A DNA stretch of 64,000 bases from Rhodococcus sp. G-MC3 (GTDB lineage: Bacteria > Actinomycetota > Actinomycetes > Mycobacteriales > Mycobacteriaceae). The DNA lies in assembly GCF_030063335.1 (NCBI RefSeq), contig NZ_JASISW010000018.1, forward strand, positions 56,225 to 120,224, written 5' to 3'. Under the pieces are notes generated by a model that did not search any database, had not been told where the DNA came from, and worked only from the letters and a program-made list of their open reading frames with translations. This document shows positions 39,361-49,553 of the stretch, one piece after another; the first letter of the stretch is position 1, and each line of letters opens with the position of its first letter. Made by a program: the position numbers and the translations under genes.

Positions 39361-40031
39361 CGCGCGCGACGCGCCAGACGCTCGGAGTCCGAGATCAGGA
39401 CGCTCTTGCCTTCGAGGCGCAGCCATCCGCGGTGTGCGAAGTCGGCCAGTGCCTTGTTGACGGTTTCGCGCGATGCACCGACGAGCTGTGCGATCTCTTC
39501 CTGCGTGAGGTCGTGCGTGACGCGGAGCGAGCCGGCTTCCTGAGTGCCGAAACGCTGAGCGAGCTGCAGCAGAGCCTTTGCGACACGGCCGGGAACATCC
39601 GTGAAGATGAGGTCGGCGAGGTTGTTGTTGGTGCGGCGCAAGCGGCGAGCCAACACACGCAGCAACTGCTCGGCGATCTCGGGGCGCTGATCGATCCAAG
39701 CCTTCAGTGCGTCGCGGTCCATGCTGACGGCGCGAACCTCGGTGACCGTCGTCGCGGTGGATGTGCGGGGGCCGGGGTCGAAGATCGACAGCTCACCGAA
39801 CATGTCCGACGGACCCATGATGGTCAGCAGGTTTTCGCGGCCGTCGGGCGACCGTCGACCGAGCTTGATCTTGCCGGAGACGATGATGTAGAGCCGATCA
39901 CCTGGCTCTCCCTCGTTGAAGACCACATGGCCTCGAGGGAAGTCCACCGGCTGCAACTGCTTCGTCAGCGCTGCTACCGCAGAGGGCTCGACTCCTTGGA
40001 AGATGCCGGCCCGTGCCAGGACGTCGTCCAC
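39357..40031 (-). CDS. crp: cAMP receptor protein, Crp/Fnr family
   Basis: The 224-residue regulator matches the length of mycobacterial CRP (Rv3676). The cyclic-nucleotide domain has [21 protein letters not shown] and [23 protein letters not shown], whose Glu/Arg/Ser-Thr contact cAMP. The C-terminal winged helix is [30 protein letters not shown]. The start is a GTG at 40031 with GGAG six bases before; longer in-frame starts lack support. It probably regulates carbon and respiration genes, including acs in this window (site at 49175). Confidence 0.96.
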   Translation of the reverse strand: MDDVLARAGIFQGVEPSAVAALTKQLQPVDFPRGHVVFNEGEPGDRLYIIVSGKIKLGRRSPDGRENLLTIMGPSDMFGELSIFDPGPRTSTATTVTEVRAVSMDRDALKAWIDQRPEIAEQLLRVLARRLRRTNNNLADLIFTDVPGRVAKALLQLAQRFGTQEAGSLRVTHDLTQEEIAQLVGASRETVNKALADFAHRGWLRLEGKSVLISDSERLARRAR

Positions 40032-40153
40032 TTGCGCTCCTTTTGGGATGTCGTCGCCGCAGTCTCCTGCGTCGGCGAAAGGCGTTTCTCGCGGTGCGAA
40101 CGTTCGAGCCGCAAGGCCCACCCGATTCACACCAGTAATAAAACATGACAATT

Positions 40154-40181
40154 ATCTCGGTGAAGTCTACTTCGCCGAGAT
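40154..40181. promoter_or_regulatory. Near-perfect 28-bp hairpin in the crp leader
   Basis: ATCTCGG and CCGAGAT flank GAAGT and ACTTC around a CT loop, with one T-G mismatch. It lies about 120 bases upstream of the crp start, between crp and the small membrane-protein gene on the same strand. It may be an mRNA structure or an operator. The remaining 40032-40282 sequence is AT-rich with no gene. Confidence 0.55.
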
Positions 40182-40282
40182 GGAAACCGAGTGATCGACG
40201 CCACCGGGATGTCGTGAAGGTTTCGCACGTAAGTCTGTGTTCATCGAAAATTGACGTAAATAGGACAAATCTGGCGTCAGTG

Positions 40283-40534
40283 TCAGCTTGCGCGTTGGTC
40301 CGTCAACGCCGACTCGGCCGGAACGCGGCGCCTGCGGCTGTTGAATCGGGCGAGAGCATGGGGAAAACCTTCGTTGGCGAGTGTCGCGACCTCGGACGTG
40401 CTGGCCTGATCGAGGAATTCCTGCACCTCTTGTTCGCGGACCCCGAACTTGCTCAGGCGGAACTCCACGCGCTCCATGGCGAGCGCGAACAGCATCAGGA
40501 GCACAGGGAAGAGCACTACGGCGAGTCCTTGCAT
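40283..40534 (-). CDS. Small single-pass membrane protein (Rv3675-like)
   Basis: The 83-residue product begins MQGLAVVLFPVLLMLFALAMERVEFRL, one N-terminal transmembrane helix, followed by an acidic helix (VREQEVQEFLDQASTSEVATL) and a basic tail (RFNSRRRRVP). A protein of this layout occurs between crp and nth in mycobacteria. Function is unknown. The start is set at the ATG at 40534, directly before the membrane helix; longer frames add unlikely N-termini. Confidence 0.78.
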   Translation of the reverse strand: MQGLAVVLFPVLLMLFALAMERVEFRLSKFGVREQEVQEFLDQASTSEVATLANEGFPHALARFNSRRRRVPAESALTDQRAS

Positions 40535-40614
40535 ACCGAGCAGTAAACACCGGGAAGGTCTCGATAAGAACACAGGGCTGATTCGTTGCCGATTCTTGTC
40601 CGTACAGTTGTGGA

Positions 40615-41448
40615 GTGAAATCGACAGCCTCTCCCGCGCTCGACGTGCGCAAACGCGAAGAGACAAATTTGGGGCTCGTTCGACGAGCGAGGCGGATGAA
40701 CCGCGAGCTCGCGACGGCATTTCCGCACGTCTACTGCGAACTCGACTTCACAAATCCTCTCGAGCTTGCCGTCGCGACCATCCTGTCGGCTCAGTGCACC
40801 GACAAACGGGTGAACATGGTGACGCCCGCTCTCTTCGTGAGATATCGCACTGCGAAGGACTACGCCGAAGCGGACAGGACCGAACTCGAGGAATACATTC
40901 GCACTACCGGCTTCTACCGAAACAAGACGAACTCGTTGATCGGTCTCGGCACGGCACTACTGGAGAAGTTCGACGGTGAAGTGCCCGCAAACCTGAAAGA
41001 CCTGGTGACACTTCCCGGCATCGGCCGCAAGACCGCCAACGTCGTCCTCGGCAACGCGTTCGACGTCCCCGGCATCACCGTCGACACTCACTTCGGCAGG
41101 CTCGTCAGGCGCTGGCAGTGGACAGACGAAGAAGACCCGGTCAAAGTCGAGCACGCGGTCGGAGCGCTCATCGAACGCAAGGAATGGACCTTGCTCTCGC
41201 ATCGCGTCATCTTCCACGGCAGACGCGTGTGCCACGCGCGCAAACCGGCCTGCGGAGTCTGCATACTCGCGAAGTCTTGCCCGTCGTACGGACTCGGGCC
41301 GACCGACAAGGGTGCGGCAGCGGCTTTGGTGAAGGGACCTGAAACCGAACACCTTCTTGCGCTCGCCGGAGTGGAGCCTGCGGAACGACCGGGTCAGGCC
41401 GGAGTGGAGCCTGCGGAACGATCGGCTCAGGCCGGAATCGAATCGTGA
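40615..41448 (+). CDS. nth: Endonuclease III
   Basis: The 277-residue base-excision-repair glycosylase/lyase removes oxidised pyrimidines. The helix-hairpin-helix with catalytic Lys is [14 protein letters not shown], the catalytic Asp is in [11 protein letters not shown], and the [4Fe-4S] cluster ligands are in [18 protein letters not shown]. The GTG at 40615 is 80 bases from the divergent small membrane-protein gene. The C-terminal 35 residues are an unusual extension built from a 33-bp tandem repeat ([11 protein letters not shown] units), not part of the enzyme fold. The stop overlaps the next gene (GTGA). Confidence 0.95.
   Translation: MKSTASPALDVRKREETNLGLVRRARRMNRELATAFPHVYCELDFTNPLELAVATILSAQCTDKRVNMVTPALFVRYRTAKDYAEADRTELEEYIRTTGFYRNKTNSLIGLGTALLEKFDGEVPANLKDLVTLPGIGRKTANVVLGNAFDVPGITVDTHFGRLVRRWQWTDEEDPVKVEHAVGALIERKEWTLLSHRVIFHGRRVCHARKPACGVCILAKSCPSYGLGPTDKGAAAALVKGPETEHLLALAGVEPAERPGQAGVEPAERSAQAGIES
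41365..41430. repeat. Two 33-bp tandem repeats at the 3' end of nth
   Basis: The unit starting GCCGGAGTGGAGCCTGCGGA occurs at 41365-41397 and 41398-41430, with a truncated third unit following. It encodes [11 protein letters not shown] and [11 protein letters not shown]. The period keeps the frame. Confidence 0.88.
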
Positions 41449-42104
41449 ATTCTTCTGCGGCGCGCTGGTCGTTGGCTGCTCTACTGGTTGTCGCCGCGCT
41501 CATCTACGCAATCTGGCCACGAGGTGACGATCCACAAACTGAGGCCACCGGTCCGCGGCAAGGAACCGCCATTGTCGAGGATCGTCGGGCGGGCGATACC
41601 GCGGAAGCCCTCGCCCCGCTACGCGAGCGTGCTCGACTCGCCCCATGCCCGACGCCGACCGCCGAGGGCGGATCGACCGGACCGTTGGCAGGTATCGTGC
41701 TCGAGTGCATCGGCGACGGAAGCAGCGTCGATCTCGGGGCCGCGCTCATCGGTCGTCCCACGCTGATCAACCTGTGGGCCTACTGGTGCGGACCGTGCGC
41801 CGAGGAACTGCCCCATCTGCAGGACTACGCCAGGCAAATGGAAGGACGTCTGACGGTGCTCACCGTCCACCAGGACCGCAACGAAGCGAACGGGCTGGCG
41901 AAACTGGCCGATTACGGGGTCACGTTGCCGGGCGTGCAGGACGGAACCGGCGCCATAGCAGCGGCCGTCGGCGCGCCGAGCGTCCTACCGGTGTCGATAT
42001 TGATCGATGCGGATGGCAATGTCGCCAAGGTGCTTCCGCAACCATTTCGCAGTGTCGAGGAAATCGACGATGCCGTCGCCGCCAACCTCGGGATCACCGC
42101 ATGA
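41445..42104 (+). CDS. TlpA/ResA-type membrane-anchored thioredoxin
   Basis: The 219-residue protein has an N-terminal signal-anchor ([18 protein letters not shown]) and an extracytoplasmic thioredoxin fold with [12 protein letters not shown]. Two further cysteines (APCPTP and VLECIGDG) may form a second disulfide. It probably reduces or maintains thiols outside the membrane, for example for cytochrome or redox-protein maturation. It overlaps nth by four bases (GTGA) and the NUDIX gene by ATGA, part of the nth-to-marP operon known from mycobacteria. Confidence 0.88.
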   Translation: MNSSAARWSLAALLVVAALIYAIWPRGDDPQTEATGPRQGTAIVEDRRAGDTAEALAPLRERARLAPCPTPTAEGGSTGPLAGIVLECIGDGSSVDLGAALIGRPTLINLWAYWCGPCAEELPHLQDYARQMEGRLTVLTVHQDRNEANGLAKLADYGVTLPGVQDGTGAIAAAVGAPSVLPVSILIDADGNVAKVLPQPFRSVEEIDDAVAANLGITA

Positions 42105-42823
42105 GCACTCCGCAGTGGCTGAGCCGCGTCGTCGAGGCAGCAGGCTCCGGGCGCGGCCTAGAGGACACCAGCGGCATCAATCCTGTACTGCAGCGCGCCG
42201 CCGCGGCCGGAGAGCAGACGAGGTCCGCGTCGGTTCTCGTCTTGTTCGGAGGAGCCGAAGAGGCGAACCCATCCGCTCGCGGAGGCCTTCCCGCGGACGC
42301 CGACGTTCTGCTGACTCAGCGGGCCGCGACATTGCGTCAGCACAGCGGCCAGGTTGCGTTTCCTGGTGGCGCCACCGATCCCGGTGACGACTCGCCGATC
42401 GCGACAGCTCTGCGCGAAGCGCAAGAGGAAACAGGACTGGACCCCGTAGGTGTACAGCCGCTCGCCGCGATGCCCGGGATCTACGTTCCGCCCTCTCGCT
42501 TCGACGTCGTGCCCGTCCTCGCATACTGGCGCACGCCGAGCGTCGTCGGTGTTGTCGACACGGCCGAGGCGGAGCGAGTGGTACGTGTCCCAATCGAGAC
42601 ACTGTTGAATCCGGACAACCGATTCCAGGTCAGGCACCCTGCCGGCTATCAGGGACCGGCGTTTGCCGTCGACGGAATGCTGGTGTGGGGCTTCACCGGC
42701 GGTATTCTTGCAGGCCTGCTCGCCGTTTCCGGATGGGAAACCGAGTGGGACACCGACGACATTCGCGATCTGGAGGCGAGCTTGGCCGCAGTAGATGTGT
42801 TGTCTGGGGGCTTCGACCGGTGA
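42101..42823 (+). CDS. NUDIX hydrolase, CoA-pyrophosphatase-like
   Basis: The 240-residue protein carries the Nudix box GGATDPGDDSPIATALREAQEETGL preceded by LRQHSGQVAFPG, the NuCoA-type pre-motif of CoA diphosphatases. It would hydrolyse CoA or related dinucleotides to phosphopantetheine and 3',5'-ADP. Its start overlaps the TlpA-like gene and its end overlaps marP (GTGA), so it lies in a tight operon. Confidence 0.9.
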   Translation: MSTPQWLSRVVEAAGSGRGLEDTSGINPVLQRAAAAGEQTRSASVLVLFGGAEEANPSARGGLPADADVLLTQRAATLRQHSGQVAFPGGATDPGDDSPIATALREAQEETGLDPVGVQPLAAMPGIYVPPSRFDVVPVLAYWRTPSVVGVVDTAEAERVVRVPIETLLNPDNRFQVRHPAGYQGPAFAVDGMLVWGFTGGILAGLLAVSGWETEWDTDDIRDLEASLAAVDVLSGGFDR

Positions 42824-44010
42824 CGGGTTCTGCGTGGGTCGACATCGGCGTCGTTGCAGTTGCGTTGCTGGCGGCCACATCCGGATGGCGTCAGGGCGCG
42901 GTGGCGTCGGCGATGGCATTTCTCGGCGTAATTCTCGGTGCGGTTGCAGGCATCCTGATCGCTCCGCACGTGTTGCCGCACGTCGACGGTTCACGACTGC
43001 GTGTGTTCGTCGGGATTGCCCTCATCGTGGTGTTGGTGATCATCGGGGAAGTCTCGGGGATGGTGCTCGGCCGCGCACTGCGCAGTGGAATGCACTCGCG
43101 CGGAGCCAGATCCGTCGACAGTGTCGTCGGAGCCTGCCTGCAGGCCGTCGCGGTCCTTGCCGCCGCGTGGTTGCTCGCAATTCCGTTGACATCGTCCTCG
43201 CAACCTGAAGTTGCCAGCGCAGTCCGCGGTTCTCAGGTGCTGACCAAGGTTGACGACGTTGCGCCGCAATGGCTTCGCGAGGTCCCGAAAGAATTCTCTG
43301 CACTGCTCGACACGTCAGGGCTTCCCGACGTCATCGGGCCGTTCGGTCGCACTCCCGTCGCAAATGTCGAAGCACCCGATCCAGCATTGCAGGCAAGCCC
43401 CGTCGTCGACCAGCTGCACGAGAGTGTCCTCAAGATCAGCGGCGTCGCGCCGAGTTGCCAGAAAGCACTCGAAGGATCCGGTTTCGTTGTCGGTCCAGAA
43501 ACGGTGATGACCAACGCTCACGTCGTCGCGGGAACCGAAGGCGTGACCGTCGATTCCCTCGGCACTGTGCTCGACGCCGAGGTTGTGCTGTTCGATCCAG
43601 AGGAAGACGTCGCCGTACTTCGCGTTCCTGGTCTGCAGGCACCGGTGCTCAACTTCGCGCAGCAGGCGGCAGTATCGGGGGAGAGCGCGATCGTCCTCGG
43701 CTATCCAGGCGGCGGGCCGTACACAGCGAGCCCGGCCCGCGTGCGTGAGACGCTGAACCTCAGCGGACCAGACATCTACCGAACGGGCACCGTCGAGCGG
43801 CAGGTCTACACCGTCCGCGGCACCGTTCGTCAGGGTAACTCCGGCGGACCGCTCGTCGCCGAGGACGGCCAAGTCCTCGGACTGGTGTTCGGTGCAGCCG
43901 TCGACGATCCCGACACAGGTTTCGTGCTTACGGCATCCGAGATTTCCGAAGAGCTGACCCAGAGTTACAACAGTCCCGTGGCCGTCGGTACGGGAGCCTG
44001 CATAGTGTGA
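42820..44010 (+). CDS. marP: Membrane serine protease MarP-like
   Basis: The 396-residue protein has four N-terminal transmembrane helices of the CvpA type (residues about 5-150), then a trypsin-like periplasmic domain. The catalytic triad is His in TNAHVVAG, Asp in EEDVAVL and Ser in GNSGGP. Cysteines in GVAPSCQKALEG and GTGACIV correspond to the disulfide known in mycobacterial MarP (Rv3671c), which protects against acid stress. The start GTG overlaps the NUDIX stop. The stop (44008-44010) is followed at once by GCGGCTCCGCC and palindrome copy 6. Confidence 0.94.
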   Translation: MTGSAWVDIGVVAVALLAATSGWRQGAVASAMAFLGVILGAVAGILIAPHVLPHVDGSRLRVFVGIALIVVLVIIGEVSGMVLGRALRSGMHSRGARSVDSVVGACLQAVAVLAAAWLLAIPLTSSSQPEVASAVRGSQVLTKVDDVAPQWLREVPKEFSALLDTSGLPDVIGPFGRTPVANVEAPDPALQASPVVDQLHESVLKISGVAPSCQKALEGSGFVVGPETVMTNAHVVAGTEGVTVDSLGTVLDAEVVLFDPEEDVAVLRVPGLQAPVLNFAQQAAVSGESAIVLGYPGGGPYTASPARVRETLNLSGPDIYRTGTVERQVYTVRGTVRQGNSGGPLVAEDGQVLGLVFGAAVDDPDTGFVLTASEISEELTQSYNSPVAVGTGACIV

Positions 44011-44025
44011 GCGGCTCCGCCGCAT

Positions 44026-44065
44026 GTGCGTGGTTATACGTCCCAGGGGACGTATAACCACTCAC
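44026..44065. repeat. Dispersed 40-bp palindrome, copy 6 (covariant)
   Basis: Arms GTGCGTGGTTATACGTC and GACGTATAACCACTCAC surround CCAGGG. Compared with the other copies, AAA on the left arm is TTA and the right arm has the matching change, TAA for TTT, so base pairing is kept. TCA at 44062-44064 supplies the stop of the convergent hydrolase gene. GTGAGCGGCTCCGCC lies on the left. Confidence 0.94.
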
Positions 44066-44991
44066 GGACGACAGAGGGCGAGCAACTGCTCCGTCACTTC
44101 GTCGGGCGCTTCCTGATGTGCGTAGTGGCCGACGCCGTGGACGGTGTGCAGTCGCCGCTCCGGTGCCCACGAGGTGTCCGCGTCGACAGTCCGTGCCAGC
44201 ACGTACGGGTCGAGTTCACCGCGGATCTGCAGCACCGGAATGGTGAGTTCCTTGGACATCGCCCTCATGAAACGCCTGCCCTCCCCGCGGAACTGGCTGC
44301 GGAAGGCCCAGCGCTGGTATTCCAGGGCGCTGTGAGCCGCGCCCGCGATGCGAATGGCGGATCGCATTTGGCGCGCAGCATCGGCGAATTCCTCGGTGCC
44401 GTGCCAGGCAGGACTCGTGCGTAGTCGAAGTAGCTGCTCGACGGCATCGCCTGCGTTCTTCGTCAGGGCACGCTCGGGCACGAGCGGGACCTGATACCGC
44501 AGAAAGGACGGTAGAAGAGCGCGCCGCTGTGCCTTGTTCCTCAGTACAGCCTGCCGCAGCGCCTTCGGGTGCGGAGACCCGATCAATCCGATCGATCGCA
44601 CCATTCTCGGATGAAGAGCTGCCGTGGCCCAGCACACCAAGCCGCCGTCTGCGTGACCGATCAACGTCGCTTGGCCGTACCCGAGAGCGCGGATGAGCCC
44701 AACCACGTCACCGGCGAGGGTCCACCCGTCGTAGCCGCGAGGCGGTTTGTCGGTGTCGCCGTAACCGCGGAGGTCGACGGCAACAGCTCGATGACCGGCT
44801 TCCGTCAACGCTGTGAGTTGGTGCCGCCACGACCACCAGAAGTCTGCGAAACCGTGGAGCAGAACGACGAGCGGAGCATCGGCAGGTGCGTCCGAAGATT
44901 CGACTACGTGGAACCGAATGCCGTTCGCGTGGATGTCACGGTGTGTCCAGGGCCCGGCGAACCGGACTGTGGATGGATCTGGCGAGATCAT
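44062..44991 (-). CDS. Alpha/beta hydrolase (epoxide-hydrolase-like, EphE type)
   Basis: The 309-residue hydrolase has VVLLHGFADFWWSW (oxyanion HG), AVDLRGYGDTDKPP, the nucleophile elbow TLIGHADGGLVCW (His-Ala-Asp: Asp nucleophile) and late VHGVGHYAHQEAP (catalytic His). The Asp nucleophile points to an epoxide or haloalkane hydrolase rather than an esterase. It corresponds to the Rv3670 position beside marP. Its stop codon comes from palindrome copy 6. Confidence 0.92.
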   Translation of the reverse strand: MISPDPSTVRFAGPWTHRDIHANGIRFHVVESSDAPADAPLVVLLHGFADFWWSWRHQLTALTEAGHRAVAVDLRGYGDTDKPPRGYDGWTLAGDVVGLIRALGYGQATLIGHADGGLVCWATAALHPRMVRSIGLIGSPHPKALRQAVLRNKAQRRALLPSFLRYQVPLVPERALTKNAGDAVEQLLRLRTSPAWHGTEEFADAARQMRSAIRIAGAAHSALEYQRWAFRSQFRGEGRRFMRAMSKELTIPVLQIRGELDPYVLARTVDADTSWAPERRLHTVHGVGHYAHQEAPDEVTEQLLALCRP

Positions 44992-45009
44992 GCCGACCGG
45001 AAATGCGTT

Positions 45010-45510
45010 CTACTGCTTGTAGCCGGTAATGCTGGGCGTCGACTCGTGCTGGTTCGGGAGGACGCTCGACGCCTGCTTGAGCGAATCGATTGTCTTCTCC
45101 GGCTTGCGCAGTTTCTTCACTCGCAGGTAACCGAGCAACCCCAGGATCGCTGCGACCACCAGCATGAATACGAAGACGATCAGGAACGCGGCCCAGCGCG
45201 GTAACCAGATATCCAGAGTTTCAGCGAGGAAGAAGAAGAAGAAGAAGGCGCTGAAGATGACGACCGCGAGCGCGAGAATGAAGAAGAGGCTGCCCTGCAG
45301 GCCCTTCTTGATCTCACCGGTTACCTCGGCCTTGGCGAGTTCGACTTCGGCGCGGACCAGAGTCGATACCTGGGTCGTCGCGTCCTTGACGAGATGTCCA
45401 ATGCTTCCGGTGCCCGGCGCGCGATAGTCCACGTCCGAGAGCGGGATGGACGAGATGGTGTTCGGTACCCCGTCCGGGTATGTGCCATTGCCGCGATTGG
45501 TCTCGCTCAA
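45010..45510 (-). CDS. Phage-holin-like membrane protein (DUF1469 type, Rv3669-like)
   Basis: The 166-residue protein has GSIGHLVKDATTQVSTLVRAEVELAKAEVTGEIKKG followed by two transmembrane helices (FFILALAVVIFSAFFFFFFLA and AAFLIVFVFMLVVAAILGLLG), the layout of the DUF1469/phage-holin-3-6 family. The first helix contains six consecutive Phe codons (TTC on the minus strand), a trinucleotide microsatellite. The TTG at 45510 (SETNRGNG) is chosen because GGAGGGG lies about ten bases upstream. The role is unknown; it is conserved in the marP neighbourhood. Confidence 0.82.
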   Translation of the reverse strand: MSETNRGNGTYPDGVPNTISSIPLSDVDYRAPGTGSIGHLVKDATTQVSTLVRAEVELAKAEVTGEIKKGLQGSLFFILALAVVIFSAFFFFFFLAETLDIWLPRWAAFLIVFVFMLVVAAILGLLGYLRVKKLRKPEKTIDSLKQASSVLPNQHESTPSITGYKQ

Positions 45511-45714
45511 CTTCTCGACCCCTCCACTTGCTGGTGCTGGTAGTTCTCGTCCGGTTCTTCGCAGTAACACTAGTGCCGAACCAACCGGCGGTGCTGTGCG
45601 CCTGACGATTGGATGCTCTATTTGGGCATCCGCTGAAATTCTCAGGCTCTCGTCAGGTAATTTTCCTCCTCGTACATACCCTTTTTCTTTGAGTGCAACC
45701 GCAGGAGCACAACC

Positions 45715-47088
45715 GTGAGTACTACCTCCGCCGTCCCGGGCGACGGCACACGTGTGGCGGCCCCGGAGGTACCACGGTCTCGTATCGTCGTTGCCTCCAT
45801 GGTCGGAACGTCGATCGAGTTCTTCGACTTCTACATCTACGCGACCGCCGCCGTACTCGTCTTCCCCAAGCTGTTCTTCCCCGCAGGCAACGACACGACT
45901 GCGCTGCTTGCCTCGTTCGCCACGTTCGGTCTCGCATTCGTCGCACGGCCCATCGGCTCGATCCTGTTCGGTCACTTCGGCGATCGCATCGGCCGAAAGG
46001 CGACACTCGTCGGTTCGTTGTTGACGATGGGTATCGCGACGTTCGCCATCGGCTTGCTGCCGACGTACGCGGCGGCGGGCCTGTGGGCGCCCGCGCTGCT
46101 GGCGATAATGCGCTTCACCCAGGGCGTCGGCCTCGGCGGCGAGTGGAGCGGGGCAGCACTGCTGGCCACGGAAACCGCGAAGCCCGGCAAGCGCGCCTGG
46201 GCCGCCATGTACCCGCAGCTGGGTGCGCCGATCGGCTTCTTCTTCGCCAACGGCATCTTCTTGCTCATCGTTCAGATCACCGGCTACGATTCCGCGAACT
46301 CGGGCACCGACCACGCGTTCCTCACGTGGGGCTGGCGTGTTCCGTTCTTGCTCAGCGCGGTCATGGTGATCATCGGCCTGTATGTGCGCCTGAAGCTGGA
46401 AGAGACACCCGTGTTCAAGCTCGCAGTCGAGCGTGGCCAGAAGGTCAAGACACCGCTCGCCGAGGTCTTCAAGACAAGCTGGCGTCAGCTGATCATCGGA
46501 ACGTTCGTCATGCTCGCCACGTACACACTCTTCTACATCATGACTACGTGGGTGGTCAGCTACGGAACCGGCAAGGTCTCCGACGTAAATGGCCCGAAGA
46601 TCACCATCGCGTATACCGACTTCCTCGAACTTCAGCTGATCGCCGTGCTGTTCTTCGCCGCCCTGATTCCGGTCGCCGGACTCCTTGCCGACAAGTACGG
46701 ACGGCGTCCCACGCTCATCGTCATCACGACGGCCATCGTCGTCTTCGGGCTCTCGTTCAACTGGCTCGCAGCTCCCGAGAGTGCAACAGCGGGGCGCATG
46801 CTGGTGTTCATGTGCATCGGTCTCGGCCTGATGGGTCTGACGTTCGGCCCGATGAGTGCCGTTCTGCCCGAGCTCTTCGCGACGAACGTGCGCTACACCG
46901 GATCGGGGATCTCGTACAACACGGCGTCGATTCTCGGCGCCGCCGTTGCCCCATTCATCGCGACCTGGCTCGTGAGTAGCTACGGCGTCGGCTGGGTCGG
47001 TGTGTACCTGGCAATCGCGGCAGCGCTGACGCTGATCGCGTTGATCGTCATGAAAGAGACGCGGGACGAGCAGCTCGAAAACCTCTGA
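45715..47088 (+). CDS. MFS transporter, metabolite:H+ symporter (MHS) family
   Basis: The 457-residue permease has twelve hydrophobic segments. MHS hallmarks are GTSIEFFDFYIYATAAVLVFPKLFF, GHFGDRIGRKATL (the MFS loop motif) and RFTQGVGLGGEWSGAALL. Substrates in this family include shikimate, citrate, alpha-ketoglutarate and other organic acids or betaines; it is convergent with acs, which fits carboxylate uptake. AGGAG precedes the GTG start. A hairpin GGATGC/GCATCC (45611-45631) lies in its leader. Confidence 0.92.
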   Translation: MSTTSAVPGDGTRVAAPEVPRSRIVVASMVGTSIEFFDFYIYATAAVLVFPKLFFPAGNDTTALLASFATFGLAFVARPIGSILFGHFGDRIGRKATLVGSLLTMGIATFAIGLLPTYAAAGLWAPALLAIMRFTQGVGLGGEWSGAALLATETAKPGKRAWAAMYPQLGAPIGFFFANGIFLLIVQITGYDSANSGTDHAFLTWGWRVPFLLSAVMVIIGLYVRLKLEETPVFKLAVERGQKVKTPLAEVFKTSWRQLIIGTFVMLATYTLFYIMTTWVVSYGTGKVSDVNGPKITIAYTDFLELQLIAVLFFAALIPVAGLLADKYGRRPTLIVITTAIVVFGLSFNWLAAPESATAGRMLVFMCIGLGLMGLTFGPMSAVLPELFATNVRYTGSGISYNTASILGAAVAPFIATWLVSSYGVGWVGVYLAIAAALTLIALIVMKETRDEQLENL

Positions 47089-47101
47089 GCGCCATCGAGA
47101 T

Positions 47102-47141
47102 AGAAATACCCCCGAGTTGCACGCAACTCGGGGGTATTTCT
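47102..47141. terminator. Bidirectional terminator between MFS and acs genes
   Basis: AGAAATACCCCCGAGTTGC (47102-47120) and its perfect complement (47123-47141) are separated by AC. The 19-bp stem lies seven bases before the acs stop on the minus strand. It shares GAAATAC with the dispersed palindromes but is otherwise different. Confidence 0.85.
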
Positions 47142-47148
47142 CTGGCCG

Positions 47149-49092
<1,944 letters not shown>

Positions 49093-49553
49093 CTCGAATA
49101 GCTCTCTCTCATCCGTGAATGTGGGGCCTTTCAATGCCACCACGGGCCACACGTATCGGCCCTCTTGCAGCCCTTGTGAGGGTAGTCACATGTGAGTGCG
49201 ATCGCATCGTTGCATCGCGGTGCAACCCTCTGATCTGCGGTGATCGGTTGGTTTGACGCGGTGGGCGGTACCGAGGGCTCTCCGGTTGGACCGGTCCTGC
49301 CGGAGGGCCTCCCATCCCTCGGGAAATGACTTGCCGAAAAGTTTCGAACGTGTTTCGTACGACGCGATGGTCGACAGAAACATGGGGGAGTTCACATGTT
49401 CGTATCGGGATGTGTCTAAAGTCCTCGTTATTGAGATCGTTGCCACGGCAAACTACGCCGAGGCTTGCGGTCGCCCATGAATCCCTCGGGCGTCGCGCCT
49501 GAAGGGATCGGACACGGCCACAGCCGTGCCCGCACCTGAGATGGAGGGTTATT
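49093..49553. other. Divergent acs-dpp control region
   Basis: This 461-base gap has no credible gene. Besides the CRP site at 49175, it contains a dyad TCACATGTGA (49186-49195) partly overlapping it. A later hairpin, CACGGC/GCCGTG (about 49513-49527), precedes the dppA ribosome site. Confidence 0.6.
49175..49190. promoter_or_regulatory. Perfect CRP-binding site upstream of acs
   Basis: TGTGAGGGTAGTCACA is TGTGA-N6-TCACA with no mismatch in the ten conserved positions. It stands 83 bases upstream of the acs ATG. The dpp operon starts 364 bases away on the other side, so acs is the more likely target. Confidence 0.8.

Noticed and set aside
45511..46314. N-terminal extension of the holin-like frame across the MFS gene start
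   Set aside because: The extra 268 codons run antisense to the MFS gene and lack family similarity; the TTG at 45510 with a ribosome site is a better start.
47102..47141. Seventh copy of the 40-bp palindrome
   Set aside because: It is also 40 bases and has GAAATAC, but the outer GTGAG/CTCAC and the ACGTC core are missing; it is an ordinary long-stem terminator.
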